A DNA stretch of 64,000 nt. Origin: Thermaurantimonas sp046295455 (GTDB lineage: Bacteria > Bacteroidota > Bacteroidia > Flavobacteriales > Schleiferiaceae). The notes below the pieces were generated by a model that saw only the letters and a program-made list of their open reading frames with translations, did no database searches and was not told where the DNA came from. The stretch covers positions 1-64,000 of the forward strand of contig JBKBNI010000002.1 of assembly GCA_046295455.1 (NCBI GenBank). The letters run 5' to 3'. Position numbers and translations under genes: made by a program. Shown here piece after piece: positions 35,232-45,140 of the stretch; position 1 is the stretch's first letter; each line of letters starts with the position of its first letter.

Positions 35232-35272
35232 ATAAAAATTCCGGTCATTTTCTTATGAAAACGACCGGAATG
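35232..35272 (-). terminator. Terminator of the T9SS/PID-CTERM operon
   Basis: Read on the minus strand, ATTCCGGTCGTTTTC pairs with GAAAATGACCGGAAT (one mismatch) around a 5-base loop, followed by TTTTATTTTA. It lies 19 bp after the stop of the small PID-CTERM-like gene and shows that the transcript from 38721 extends through that gene. Confidence 0.88.
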
Positions 35273-35290
35273 CAGTGATTTGATGTGAAA

Positions 35291-35446
35291 TTATTTGCTT
35301 CTGTATCTAGAAATTCCAATTGCAGCTCCAGTCACAAGAAGAAGACCGCTGATTCCGTCAATTGGTGTCGGATTGTTGGGCATACCGGGCTGCGCTATTG
35401 CATGGATACCTATCAATATAAACATGACTATAAGAAGTTTTTTCAT
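35291..35446 (-). CDS. PID-CTERM-like sorting-domain miniprotein
   Basis: A 51-residue gene too short for usual cut-offs. It starts with a signal peptide (MKKLLIVMFILIGIHAIAQ), then a short linker with NPTPIDGISGLLL, a hydrophobic stretch LLLVTGAAIGI and a basic end SRYRSK. Pro-Ile-Asp before a transmembrane helix and a positive tail is the architecture of Bacteroidota PID-CTERM sorting domains, here with almost no cargo between leader and tail. It begins 2 bp after the stop of the large T9SS cargo and ends at a strong terminator, so the two are one operon. The enzyme that handles such tails is not in the window. Confidence 0.8.
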   Translation of the reverse strand: MKKLLIVMFILIGIHAIAQPGMPNNPTPIDGISGLLLVTGAAIGISRYRSK

Positions 35447-35448
35447 AA

Positions 35449-38400
35449 CTATCGGGCGAATTTGAGGGTTTTTTCTGTTTCGTTTGCTTTGAATCTTAAC
35501 ACATACAGGCCTTTTGGTAAAGTGCTGATGCTAAAAGTTAGATGCTGGCCTGATATGCCATTGAATTTTTTTTCCAGGACCTTTTTTCCGGTCATGTCAA
35601 AAATTATAAAGTTCCCATTGGTAGCATTAGCGCCTAAAAAGAAGTGAAGCACATCGTCGGCTGTCCAAATCTGATATGCATCCGAATTATCCTGCTCAGA
35701 AATCCCGACAATCTGCTGAGCTATATGAAGTGTAAATCTTTGGTGATTGCCGGTAATCTGCTGCATGAAATCGTATGCACCATCTTCAATGTGGATTATT
35801 TTGCCGGTGATGTGGTCTTCAAGCCAGGCGTGGTATCCGGCGGGTAAACCCAGAGATTCGAGTTCGATTTTCATCACTGAGGGATTGGAGCAATAGACGT
35901 GTATCGGTATATGCTTTGAGCTGATGATTGTGCTACGACTGTCTGTAGCTAGTGGCTTAGCGCCGGTTGTAGAATACAGAGAAATTCTCGCGGCATCTCC
36001 TTTGAGTTTTTCGCTGTCGTAGGCTGGCTCGTAGCTATCGGTAGCCTCAGCCCTGAAGTAAATCCTGAGTTGATCTTCGCTTCCATCTGCTCTGCTGAGT
36101 TTCAGCCATGCGTGGTCTGTTGTAATCTGTGGCTTAGCCTGAGCGGGATTTACATTGGTAGCCTGATTGGCGGGGAGCACACTGATGCTGCCACCTGCAG
36201 AAGTTGCTCTCACCCAGAACGCCTGTAGAGGGGCTATGTAGAAGTCTGTGGGATCAGAAAAGTTATACGTGGTAAAATTTCCGGTAGTTGGATTGTAAAT
36301 GTATGCAGTGCCGTCTGCATTGGTAGTCAAAGTACTTTTGATGTTTAAAGGAGCTAGATATGGATTTACCACCAGATTCCACCCATCGGTATTCGAACCA
36401 AAAATATTGGTGAATACAGGAGTATTTGTATAACCGAGGTTGATTGTGGAACTAAGATTTGACATAGTCATTTGTAAGGAGACCAGATTTTGTGTAGAAA
36501 GGTTTCGGGTGATGATTCCGTGCTGATTTTCACCCATATAGATGACATAGCCCGCATTGGCCATAAAGTTGTCAGTGTTGATGCTAGAAGGGTATATGTA
36601 GTTACCGGTATTGGCATCCCATCTGGCAATAGGACCTGGTGTCGCTGTAGAGAAAAATGCTGGTGTACCTCCGTCAAATGAATTCATGGCTGCTCCCGGC
36701 ATCGGAAAGCCCACACTAAACCAACGTCCGTTTTTACCATCGTTGAAATCGCTCGACAGAGGATTGGTGTTGGCAGCTCCTGCAGCAAAATAGGCTTCTT
36801 TGGTCAAAGTACCAGTACCCGTGAGTGTACATGTAGCGCATACTGAAATTTTTGCATAATTTGAAGCATTGGCCTTGAGAGTGATGATACTATTGTTTTC
36901 AAATAAGGATCCGGAAGAAAGTTCGATAAATCCATTGTTATCTACCGTGAGAATAGCCAAATTTTGCACAGTAGAATTGCTTATAATAATGTATGGTAAT
37001 GATAAAGGCGCCGATCCTGAAATAACTCCGCCACTATTGTTGGTAAAGAAGACTGCTCGGTTGTTTGTATTCAGAGTACCGTTACAGATAATTCCACCAA
37101 AGCTAACCAATTCCAGATCTCCACCAACTGCAGTAGACAAATTCAATGTTCCAACGTTATCAATGAATACATTTCCATGTACGATAATTTTACGGTTGCT
37201 GTTATTCATATTGAGAGTGCCGATGATGTCAAGGCCATTATTGACCCGAAGATCCGCTGAGATGGTAGTATTGGTGTAGTTAAATGTTGAACCAGAATTT
37301 ATTGTGAGTGTACCTTCAGCAGCTCTGTCGAGGTTTGTCAAATTTAAAATGGAAGGATTTATTCCTGTTCCAACAGTTACATTATAAGGATATCCAGGAG
37401 TTGTTCCAATAGTACCTACACCTGTATGACTCCATTCCAGACCAATCGAATACGTGGCAGCAGTATATTTTAACTCGCTGGATGTACTATAAATAGGGGC
37501 ATTTGTACTGACGAAACCTCCTGTTTTCAACTCCAGTGTGCCGGTAAAATTCACATTGCTTCCAAGATTTAGTTGATTGTTTATGGCTACTTTACCTCCA
37601 AGTATGACCGAATTAGGGATGTGGCCAATTCCCAAAAATTCAATCAACGTTAGACTATTTGTTATAACAGATGATCCTGAAGCGGCCACAAGAGCAGCAT
37701 CGGCCACAAGTGACAATTCAGAATTAATTAAATCTAACTGAGCGCCGGTACCCAGCAGTTCAATAGAGTCCAAGTTTAGAGCCAATAAGGATGCATCTAG
37801 TACGACATCCGGTTCTACCTGAATTCGTGATCCGGATGGAGGTACCACATTACCCCTCCAGGTGGACGCTGTGTTAAACGGATAAGTGCCTGTGGTAGCT
37901 ATGGTTCTGTAGGCAGGATTGACGGTGAAGGTGTAGTTTGATCCCGAGTTATTGTTGAAGTGAATCGTACGCATATCGTAGTATAAACTCGATTCACCGC
38001 TTGATATAGAGCTGATAGATGAGCTAAATACGTAAAATGCAATGTTTTGATTAGGGCTTACGGGTATAGTGGCCGTACCTGTGGCACCTGATATGGTGAA
38101 TGGAGTTATATTGTTGGTAGTCAAAAAATTATCTGTCGTCCATCTGAGATAGAAATATTCATCTGAGGCAGGCGTCCCACTGAGATTAATGGTGACCACC
38201 TGCTCTCCGGGAAAAACATTTGTAAGTGGCTGGGAGGTAGTCACGGAGACAATTGTTCTTGGCTCACTACTTGTCTCCATAAAAATAGCCTGTGTATTTG
38301 AATATCCCAGATTACGATAATTTATAGTGTACCATTTTCCATTGATGAGAGTAGCCGTATTGTCGGTCGCACCACCAAAAGTGTAGGTCTGAACAGTGTT

Positions 38401-38721
38401 TGTAGTCACAGCGACATTTGCCCATTTGTTTTGATATGGGTTGGTCAGCGGCCCGCTTGTAAACAACCATGCATACGTGCCTCCTACAAGATCACCACCT
38501 GAGGTGGCTACGCTAAAAATGGTTTGGTATATGCTGGTACCTAATCCGGTTTTGATTTGAACCCGACCTCCAGTGACTTGCACTCCTCCTAATGCCGGGT
38601 TAGTAGGGGGATTGGTCCACGAATTCCAGGCACCTGGCATGTTAAGCCCTTCAGGAGCAAAGATTTGCCCGAATACAGCTACACTCAGGACTGATAAGGT
38701 CAGCGAGTATAAATTTTTCAT
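35449..38721 (-). CDS. Large T9SS-exported surface protein
   Basis: A 1090-residue secreted protein. It begins with signal peptide MKNLYSLTLSVLSVAVFG. The middle, about 280-640, is rich in Asn, Thr, Ser and Gly with repeated phrases such as GTLNMNNSNR, GTLNLSTAVGG and GTLNTNN, a beta-helix-like pattern. The last ~75 residues are a type A T9SS sorting domain (FDMTGKKVLEKKF, LPKGLYVLRFKANETEKTLKFAR in part), which directs export across the outer membrane and surface attachment. Cargo function is unknown; an adhesin is a reasonable guess. Its own -7 box is at 38742-38749. Confidence 0.9.
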   Translation of the reverse strand: MKNLYSLTLSVLSVAVFGQIFAPEGLNMPGAWNSWTNPPTNPALGGVQVTGGRVQIKTGLGTSIYQTIFSVATSGGDLVGGTYAWLFTSGPLTNPYQNKWANVAVTTNTVQTYTFGGATDNTATLINGKWYTINYRNLGYSNTQAIFMETSSEPRTIVSVTTSQPLTNVFPGEQVVTINLSGTPASDEYFYLRWTTDNFLTTNNITPFTISGATGTATIPVSPNQNIAFYVFSSSISSISSGESSLYYDMRTIHFNNNSGSNYTFTVNPAYRTIATTGTYPFNTASTWRGNVVPPSGSRIQVEPDVVLDASLLALNLDSIELLGTGAQLDLINSELSLVADAALVAASGSSVITNSLTLIEFLGIGHIPNSVILGGKVAINNQLNLGSNVNFTGTLELKTGGFVSTNAPIYSTSSELKYTAATYSIGLEWSHTGVGTIGTTPGYPYNVTVGTGINPSILNLTNLDRAAEGTLTINSGSTFNYTNTTISADLRVNNGLDIIGTLNMNNSNRKIIVHGNVFIDNVGTLNLSTAVGGDLELVSFGGIICNGTLNTNNRAVFFTNNSGGVISGSAPLSLPYIIISNSTVQNLAILTVDNNGFIELSSGSLFENNSIITLKANASNYAKISVCATCTLTGTGTLTKEAYFAAGAANTNPLSSDFNDGKNGRWFSVGFPMPGAAMNSFDGGTPAFFSTATPGPIARWDANTGNYIYPSSINTDNFMANAGYVIYMGENQHGIITRNLSTQNLVSLQMTMSNLSSTINLGYTNTPVFTNIFGSNTDGWNLVVNPYLAPLNIKSTLTTNADGTAYIYNPTTGNFTTYNFSDPTDFYIAPLQAFWVRATSAGGSISVLPANQATNVNPAQAKPQITTDHAWLKLSRADGSEDQLRIYFRAEATDSYEPAYDSEKLKGDAARISLYSTTGAKPLATDSRSTIISSKHIPIHVYCSNPSVMKIELESLGLPAGYHAWLEDHITGKIIHIEDGAYDFMQQITGNHQRFTLHIAQQIVGISEQDNSDAYQIWTADDVLHFFLGANATNGNFIIFDMTGKKVLEKKFNGISGQHLTFSISTLPKGLYVLRFKANETEKTLKFAR

Positions 38722-38741
38722 AAATACTTGTGTTTAAGTGT

Positions 38742-38749
38742 CAAAAGTA
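38742..38749 (-). promoter_or_regulatory. -7 box for the T9SS cargo operon
   Basis: Minus strand reads TACTTTTG, an exact TAnnTTTG, 20 bp upstream of the ATG at 38721. The expected start of transcription is about 12-15 bp before the ATG. The -33 half is not clear. Confidence 0.6.
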
Positions 38750-38835
38750 CACCATCTTCAATGACATTCGTTTTGAATCTTTCATGTCCCAAAAATTTTT
38801 ATTGAAATTGTTATTTGATTTTGTGAAAATGAAAC

Positions 38836-39246
38836 TTATGCCAAAATCAACTTGATGAGATCAGTAGTGGTAACAATTCCGACCGGCTCACCTTGTTCAT
38901 TCACCACAGGCAAGGCGTGAAACTGATGATTGACAAAGATTTCGGCAGCAGCGTGTATGGTGTCATCTGGACGAAGTGATATGACTTGTTTGTTCATTAG
39001 CTGATCTATGGTAAACATATCATATACTTCGGGATTAAAGTCGCTTTCAGTGACAGCATCGGCAAAACTGATACGCAATAAGTCCGTGAGGCTTAGCATG
39101 CCAATGATCTTACCATTTCGCACGACCGGCATATGGCGGATTTTGTGTTTTTTCATTAGCTTTTCGGCTTCGGACAGGTGCTTCTTTGCATCTATGGTAA
39201 GTACTTGTCGGGTCATGATTTCAGAGACGGGTGTGTTCAGGTTCAT
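38836..39246 (-). CDS. Two-CBS-domain protein
   Basis: A 136-residue stand-alone Bateman module. CBS1 covers about 8-62 (VSEIMTRQVLTIDAKKHLSE, then HKIRHMPVVRNGKIIGMLS) and CBS2 about 80-136 (IDQLMNKQVISLRPDDTIH, then HQFHALPVVNEQGEPVGIVT). Such pairs bind adenine nucleotides and act as sensors; no effector domain is attached. Monocistronic as seen. Confidence 0.92.
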   Translation of the reverse strand: MNLNTPVSEIMTRQVLTIDAKKHLSEAEKLMKKHKIRHMPVVRNGKIIGMLSLTDLLRISFADAVTESDFNPEVYDMFTIDQLMNKQVISLRPDDTIHAAAEIFVNHQFHALPVVNEQGEPVGIVTTTDLIKLILA

Positions 39247-39668
39247 TATTTGTGAATTTTTGAATTTTGGTAAAGTTTTGAATATTGATTTAACTGAATT
39301 ATGACTTGGGTCAATATTTTTAATTTGTAAAAAGTCATGGAATCAATTCGGCGTGGCAATATGTGCATATTTTGAAATTAATGCACTTGTATCAACATGT
39401 ATGGGGTGACGTTTTTTTCTCCGAAATCAATATCAGTAGGGATTTTTAGATTTGAGTTTACATCTAACGAAGTACATACGTCTGTGCGTACAATGCTTTC
39501 ATTAGATCGGCCACTGACGAAGGTGTTGAAGTACCTTGTCAGGGCAGGTTCAGAGGGTAAAAAGACTGGAATGGATTGAATATCTAAAGACACAAAGCGA
39601 CTGAAATATTTGATAAAAGGGTATATCTAGCATGAAAATTGATAATTTTGCAGTTGTTAAGTTCTTTT
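39247..39668. other. Gap before tmRNA, no gene supported
   Basis: A 422-bp AT-rich stretch. Two overlapping frames exist on opposite strands (39397-39579 plus, 39378-39593 minus, 71 codons); neither resembles a family or has a convincing start, so both are left out. The only supported item is the ssrA promoter at 39643-39650. Confidence 0.5.
39643..39650 (+). promoter_or_regulatory. -7 box for ssrA
   Basis: TAATTTTG, an exact TAnnTTTG, 18 bp upstream of the mature tmRNA 5' end. Transcription would start about 10-12 nt before the RNase P cut. No clear -33 element at 19 bp. Confidence 0.6.
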
Positions 39669-40058
39669 GGGGTTGACTGGTATTGACAGCAAGGTGAATG
39701 TGTCAGTAAGCATGCCGAGCCAGGTGACGAAGCTCGTAAATCTTGGTCACAGCCATACATGGCAACGACAACTACGCACTTGCTGCTTAATCAACGGGAT
39801 GTTGATTGGCTTTATCTGCCACAAGGTGGCAGAGCAAGTCATCCTGCCACAGCCGATTCGCCCGGCGGTGGGTCACAGGGTGTCACAAAAGGGTGAATAG
39901 GAGGGTCTGTGCTGCGAGGACTCTCTGAAATAAAAGCAGATAAGCCATCGGGAGGGTGTCTGTCTCCATCCGATGGTCGAAAATGAAATGACAGACTAAG
40001 CATGTAGAAAGCTGATGTGTTCCTTGTTTGGACGCGGGTTCGAATCCCGCCAACTCCA
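39669..40058 (+). ncRNA. ssrA: tmRNA (transfer-messenger RNA)
   Basis: The 5' end GGGGTTG pairs with CAACTCC at the 3' end (40051-40057), and the T-arm GGGTTCGAATCCC is at 40036-40048, giving the tRNA-like half; the discriminator A is 40058 and CCA is not encoded. The resume frame from GGC at 39761 to TAA at 39788-39790 reads the tag GNDNYALAA, of the Bacteroidota form ending in NYALAA. Length 390 nt is usual for a one-piece tmRNA. It rescues stalled ribosomes with SmpB, which is not in this window. Confidence 0.96.
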
Positions 40059-40064
40059 CTCAGC

Positions 40065-40090
40065 AAACCGACAATTTGTCGGTTTTTTTA
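40065..40090 (+). terminator. Terminator of ssrA
   Basis: AAACCGACAA, then TTTGTCGGTTT forms an 8-bp stem around a short loop (AAT/TT), followed by a run of T up to 40090. It starts 6 bp behind the tmRNA discriminator base. Confidence 0.9.
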
Positions 40091-40133
40091 TTTCCGGAAG
40101 TTGGCTTTCTTTGGCCGGATATAAAATTTTTTT

Positions 40134-41951
40134 ATGAGGATCAACCCTGTCATTATCGCGTTGCTGGTCCTGATGTGCAATGAGGCACTTGCCACAGATT
40201 GGCAATTGAGGGTAAAGTACGATATTTCTGTACAGTTTGACGATCGGAGACATCAGTTTACAGCCGACCAGCGACTGGTGGTGTACAACGAGAGTCCAGA
40301 CACTCTGGACGAATTGTTTTTTCACTTGTACTACAACGCTTTTCAGCCGGGAAGTATGATGGATATCCGGTCGAGAACGATCGCTGACCCGGATCGTCGG
40401 GTCGGTGACCGAATCTCAAAGCTGAAGCCAGATGAGGTTGGATATCATCGCATCCATACACTCAGGATCAATGGAAAGGAGGTGAACTTCACGGTGCGGG
40501 AGACCATCCTGCATGTACCCGGTACCTGCATTTTGCCGGGCGACAGTGTTCTGATCGAGATGCACTATCAAAGTCAGGTTCCGGTACAGATTCGAAGGAC
40601 AGGGCGGTTTAACAGAGAGGGGATCGCATACAGCATGGCGCAATGGTACCCGAAGCTATGTAACTACGATCGTCTGGGATGGCATCCTAATCCTTATGTG
40701 GGACGTGAATTTTACGGGGTATTCGGTGATTGGGATGTGCGGATCACACTACCGGCGCGTTACACCGTAGCTGCTACAGGTGTGTTGCAAAATTCGGAAC
40801 AGATTGGCCACGGGTATTCAATACATATAGTGAGATTTAAACCCGACGCACTGATCACCTGGCACTTCCGAGCTGAAAATGTACACGATTTCGTGTGGGC
40901 GGCTGATCCTGAGTATGTGCATCGAACACATCAGGTGCCCGATGGTCCGCTTTTGAGATTCTTTTACAAACCTCGTACTGCTAACGTTTCCGTGTGGGAG
41001 CAACTACCTTCATATATGGAGCGCTTTTTTCATCTGATGGAAAAATATGTCGGTAAATACCCTTACCCCGAATATTCATTTATACAAGGTGGAGACGGTG
41101 GAATGGAATATCCTATGGCTACATTGATTCTGGGCAGCGGAGAGTTGAAAGGTATGGTAGGTTTATGTGTCCATGAGGCTGCTCATTGCTGGTTTTACGG
41201 GATTTTAGGCTTTAACGAATCGCTGCATCACTACATGGATGAAGGATTTACGACGTATGTGGAAGATCTGATCATGAACGACTTGTTTCCACCCGATGAT
41301 GAATTAGAGAAAATGAATCCTCACCTGCCTTCCCTGGAGCGCTACCTCACATTGGCAAGAGACGCAAACTTTGAGCCGATGGCGGTGCATGCAGACCACT
41401 TCCACACCAACCGCAACTATGGAATTGCCGCTTACTACATGGGATCACTTCTGCTTGCACAGCTGGAGGGTGTCATCGGTCGGGAAAAAGTAATTGAAGG
41501 TTTAAGATTGTTTTACAAAACATATGCGTTTAAGCATCCCGGTCCGGATGATGTGCGGAGGTGTATGGAAAAAGTAAGCGGTGTAAAACTGCACTGGTAC
41601 TTCCACCAATGGATATACACCACTAAGACCTTTCAAATTGCAATAAAGGAGGTAAAGGAAGATGCCAATGGAAATGCTGTAATCTTGATCGAAAATTCAG
41701 GCAAAGCCGTGATGCCGATAGAAATCTATGTCAAGGCCGACAAGGAATATGCCTTCTTTGTTCCGCTGGACCTAATGTATCAATCTTCACCACGCGAAGG
41801 ATTTATCACAGCTGATTACTGGCCATGGGTCAGCCCCGTATATGAGCTGAAGACCGGCATACCGATGAAAGAACTTCAGAGCGTAACGCTGGACAAATAC
41901 TACAGAATAGCTCGGACATCATTTAAAAATCAGGTGTGGCCATTTAATTGA
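40134..41951 (+). CDS. M1-family metallopeptidase, exported
   Basis: A 605-residue gluzincin aminopeptidase-like protein with signal peptide MRINPVIIALLVLMCNEALA. GGDGGMEYPMATLILG is the exopeptidase (GxMEN-like) region, here GMEYP; the zinc motif HEAAHCWFYG is at about 348-357 with the third ligand glutamate in DEGFTTYVED 18 residues on. The C-terminal part is shorter than in full-length PepN types. Acts in the periplasm or outer membrane on oligopeptides; the exact substrate is not known. Confidence 0.9.
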   Translation: MRINPVIIALLVLMCNEALATDWQLRVKYDISVQFDDRRHQFTADQRLVVYNESPDTLDELFFHLYYNAFQPGSMMDIRSRTIADPDRRVGDRISKLKPDEVGYHRIHTLRINGKEVNFTVRETILHVPGTCILPGDSVLIEMHYQSQVPVQIRRTGRFNREGIAYSMAQWYPKLCNYDRLGWHPNPYVGREFYGVFGDWDVRITLPARYTVAATGVLQNSEQIGHGYSIHIVRFKPDALITWHFRAENVHDFVWAADPEYVHRTHQVPDGPLLRFFYKPRTANVSVWEQLPSYMERFFHLMEKYVGKYPYPEYSFIQGGDGGMEYPMATLILGSGELKGMVGLCVHEAAHCWFYGILGFNESLHHYMDEGFTTYVEDLIMNDLFPPDDELEKMNPHLPSLERYLTLARDANFEPMAVHADHFHTNRNYGIAAYYMGSLLLAQLEGVIGREKVIEGLRLFYKTYAFKHPGPDDVRRCMEKVSGVKLHWYFHQWIYTTKTFQIAIKEVKEDANGNAVILIENSGKAVMPIEIYVKADKEYAFFVPLDLMYQSSPREGFITADYWPWVSPVYELKTGIPMKELQSVTLDKYYRIARTSFKNQVWPFN

Positions 41952-41983
41952 GGTTAAGAACTTTTTCAATAGAGTGAGTCGGC

Positions 41984-41991
41984 TATATTTG
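41984..41991 (+). promoter_or_regulatory. -7 box and ribosome site for secDF
   Basis: TATATTTG, an exact TAnnTTTG, 39 bp before the ATG at 42031. A purine-rich TAAGGA sits at 42024-42029, one of few Shine-Dalgarno-like sites in this window. Confidence 0.65.
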
Positions 41992-42030
41992 CGGCCTCAA
42001 TTTGAAAATCATATAAATCCATTGTAAGGA

Positions 42031-45000
42031 ATGCAAAATAAAGGACTTATCAAAGGCTTTGCCATAGCCTTTGCCATCGCTTGTCTTTATCAACTTACGT
42101 TTACATTTACGGCATCCAGGATCGAAAGAAAAGCAAGGGAGTATGCTAAGGGTGACAGAGTCTTGGAGCAGAGGTATCTGGACTCAATGGCATCCGAGAA
42201 GGTTTTGAATCTGCTCGTCAGAAAATACACATATGCCGAAGTTAAGCAGAAAGAACTCAACCTTGGCCTCGACCTGAAAGGGGGAATGAATGTAATCCTT
42301 GAAGTGCAGGTGCGCGACATTATCAGAGAACTAGCAGGTGACAAAAACAATCCCCTGATCGTAGAGGCTCTTGATAATACAGACAGAAAACTCAGGAGCT
42401 CTCAAGACAATTATGCCAATTTATTTTTTACGGAATTGGACATGTTGCTCAAATCCAAGGGATTGACACTACGCTACTCAGATCCCTCACTTTTCGGCAC
42501 AAAACTTATGAACGATCGGGTAGGTTTCAATGCTCCGGATGATAAGATTAAAGATGAAATTCGCAGGGAAGTACAAGGTGCTATTGATAATGTTTTTACC
42601 GTGCTTAGAGCGCGGATTGACCAATTTGGTGTCGTGCAACCTAACATCCAAAAACTTGAAAACAGCGGCCGGATACTCATCGAACTTCCAGGTGTCAAAG
42701 AGCCTGAACGGGTAAAGAAATTACTACAAAGCACAGCTCAGCTTGAGTTTTGGAATCTATACGAGGGTTCTGAATTTCTGGATTTTCTTGGAGAAGCAAA
42801 CGAGCGACTTAGGGTGCTCATTCCCAATGAAAAAGACAAACGATCTGCTACTGAGGAGAAAAAACCATCACCGGTTGAGGATGTTTTGAAAATTAAAAGT
42901 GTAGAAGACGACGACTCAACTCAAAGTGAAGATACTATAGCCACAGATCCTGAAACGACTAAAGCAGATTCAGTATCCTTTGAAAACCAGTACAATCCGC
43001 TTTTTGATGTACTGGCACCCTACTATGACTTCCAGAACAATCGAATAATTCCAGGTCCCATCGTAGGTATCTCGTTGGTAAAGGATACGGCCAAAGTCAA
43101 TAGGTATCTCTCTATGCCACAGATCAGAGCTCTGCTTCCGGCTGACAAGAGATATGTAAAATTTCTGTGGACTGCCAAACCCGAAGGTTCTTCGCAGCAG
43201 CTCTTTTTATTAGCCATCAGAGGTAATCGCGACAACAAACCTGACTTAGGTGGAGATGTCGTGATCGATGCCAGACAGGACTTCGATGAGAGAAACAGGC
43301 CTATCGTGTCCATGACGATGAATGCGGTTGGTGCTCAGAAATGGCAAAAAATCACACGAGAGGCAGCCAGCCAAGAACCCAAGAGATCCATCGCAGTAGT
43401 ACTCGACAACTTGGTCTACTCATTCCCTCAAGTCCAAAACGAGATTCCCGGCGGACGTACCCAGATTACAGGCAATTTCACCATACAGGAAGCCCAGGAT
43501 CTTGCAAACATTCTCAAAGCTGGTAAACTGGCAGCTCCAGCACGCATAGTGCAAGCAGACGTGGTAGGTCCTTCACTCGGAAGAGAATCCATCAGAGCCG
43601 GTATCTGGTCTTTTGTAATCGCTCTGGTCATCGTTTTGATTTACATGATTTTCTACTATCAAAATGCAGGAATTGCATCCAATGTGGCCCTTGTGGTCAA
43701 TATGTTTTTCATCTTCGGACTGCTTGCTTCACTGGGAGCAGTACTCACATTGCCGGGCATTGCCGGTATCGTCCTGACAATAGGTATGTCCGTGGATGCC
43801 AATGTGATTATTTATGAACGCATCAGAGAAGAACTCAGAAATGGCAAGGGTCTGAAACTGGCCATATCCGATGGCTACAAGGCTGCCTATTCCTCCATTA
43901 TAGATGCCAATGTGACCACACTGCTCACCGGTATTATTCTCTATGTATTTGGTACAGGGCCGATTCGCGGTTTTGCTACAACATTGATTATCGGTATATT
44001 CACTTCACTGTTTTGCGCCATTTTCATTACCCGTCTCATCTTTGAAGCACGTTTAGATAAAAAGAAAAACATCACCTTCTCTTCCAAACTTACAGAAAAC
44101 ACTTTTACATCCAGCCGGATTGACTTTCTCATTTTGCGCAAAAGAGCGTACATTTTTTCAGGGGTCATCATCACTGCAGGGCTCGTCTCTTTGTTTGTCC
44201 GCGGGCTCGATTATGGAGTTGATTTTGTGGGTGGAAGATCCTATCAGATACGCTTCGATCAACCTGTGAATACTGTAAAACTAGCATCAGCAATAGGTGA
44301 ATTTTTTACTGACGAAGCGGGCAAAAAAATAATTCCAACTGTCAAAACCATAGGGTCGGCTAATCAGGTGATCGTCACGACAAAATACAAAGTCAATCAA
44401 ACCGGCCTTGAGGTCGAAAATGAGATTAAGGAGAAACTATTTGAAGCTGTAAAATCTAATTTCACAAGCGAAATCAGTAAAGAGCAGTTTTTTGACAACG
44501 ACAGTGGCATCGGCATAGTTGCAGAGCGCCAGGTAGGACCTACGATCGCGGATGACATAAAGGAATCGGCCATTTGGGCTCTCGTGTTTTCGCTGCTTGT
44601 AATCTTTCTTTATATACTTGTCAGATTTAGCCGTTGGCAGTTTAGTTTAGGAGCCGTCGTGGCTGCGTTTCACGATGTGATGATTGTGATCTCCCTGTTC
44701 TCACTGTTATATGGTGTCGTTCCGTTTAGCCTTGAGATCGACCAGGCATTCATTGCTGCTCTTCTCACAGTAATCGGATATTCGCTCAATGACACGGTAA
44801 TTGTGTTTGACCGGATTCGGGAGTACTTTGCCACACACAGCCGTCGTAAGCCAATAAATGAAGTCATCAACGAAGCAGTAAATAGCACACTCGGACGTAC
44901 TGTAAATACCTCTCTTACTACCCTGTTTGTATTGGTCATAATCTTCATCTTCGGTGGGGAGGTCATTCGTGGCTTTATGTTTGCCTTAATGATGGGTGTG

Positions 45001-45111
45001 ATTGTCGGTACATATTCGTCCCTTTTTATTGCAACACCTATGGTGTACGACACTTTTAGTGAAGAAGACAGAATTAAGTTTCAGGAGGCCCATAAGACTG
45101 CCAACGCATAA
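42031..45111 (+). CDS. secDF: SecDF protein-export fusion
   Basis: A 1026-residue membrane protein combining SecD and SecF. The SecD half: first helix at 7-27, LGLDLKGGMNVILEVQVRD near 77-95, a large periplasmic P1 region to about 500 that includes an acidic, low-complexity insert near 270-325 (KSVEDDDSTQSEDTIATDPE), then helices with IGMSVDANVIIYERIREELRNG. The SecF half begins near 690: GLDYGVDFVGGRSYQI, later VIGYSLNDTVIVFDRIREYF. Uses proton motive force to pull exported proteins. The fusion is standard in Bacteroidota. Confidence 0.96.
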   Translation: MQNKGLIKGFAIAFAIACLYQLTFTFTASRIERKAREYAKGDRVLEQRYLDSMASEKVLNLLVRKYTYAEVKQKELNLGLDLKGGMNVILEVQVRDIIRELAGDKNNPLIVEALDNTDRKLRSSQDNYANLFFTELDMLLKSKGLTLRYSDPSLFGTKLMNDRVGFNAPDDKIKDEIRREVQGAIDNVFTVLRARIDQFGVVQPNIQKLENSGRILIELPGVKEPERVKKLLQSTAQLEFWNLYEGSEFLDFLGEANERLRVLIPNEKDKRSATEEKKPSPVEDVLKIKSVEDDDSTQSEDTIATDPETTKADSVSFENQYNPLFDVLAPYYDFQNNRIIPGPIVGISLVKDTAKVNRYLSMPQIRALLPADKRYVKFLWTAKPEGSSQQLFLLAIRGNRDNKPDLGGDVVIDARQDFDERNRPIVSMTMNAVGAQKWQKITREAASQEPKRSIAVVLDNLVYSFPQVQNEIPGGRTQITGNFTIQEAQDLANILKAGKLAAPARIVQADVVGPSLGRESIRAGIWSFVIALVIVLIYMIFYYQNAGIASNVALVVNMFFIFGLLASLGAVLTLPGIAGIVLTIGMSVDANVIIYERIREELRNGKGLKLAISDGYKAAYSSIIDANVTTLLTGIILYVFGTGPIRGFATTLIIGIFTSLFCAIFITRLIFEARLDKKKNITFSSKLTENTFTSSRIDFLILRKRAYIFSGVIITAGLVSLFVRGLDYGVDFVGGRSYQIRFDQPVNTVKLASAIGEFFTDEAGKKIIPTVKTIGSANQVIVTTKYKVNQTGLEVENEIKEKLFEAVKSNFTSEISKEQFFDNDSGIGIVAERQVGPTIADDIKESAIWALVFSLLVIFLYILVRFSRWQFSLGAVVAAFHDVMIVISLFSLLYGVVPFSLEIDQAFIAALLTVIGYSLNDTVIVFDRIREYFATHSRRKPINEVINEAVNSTLGRTVNTSLTTLFVLVIIFIFGGEVIRGFMFALMMGVIVGTYSSLFIATPMVYDTFSEEDRIKFQEAHKTANA

Positions 45112-45140
45112 AAAGTGGTTTAAATAATATTTAATAAATT

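Noticed and set aside
39378..39593. 71-codon minus-strand frame between the CBS gene and ssrA
   Set aside because: No family resemblance, no promoter or start context, and a second frame covers it on the other strand.
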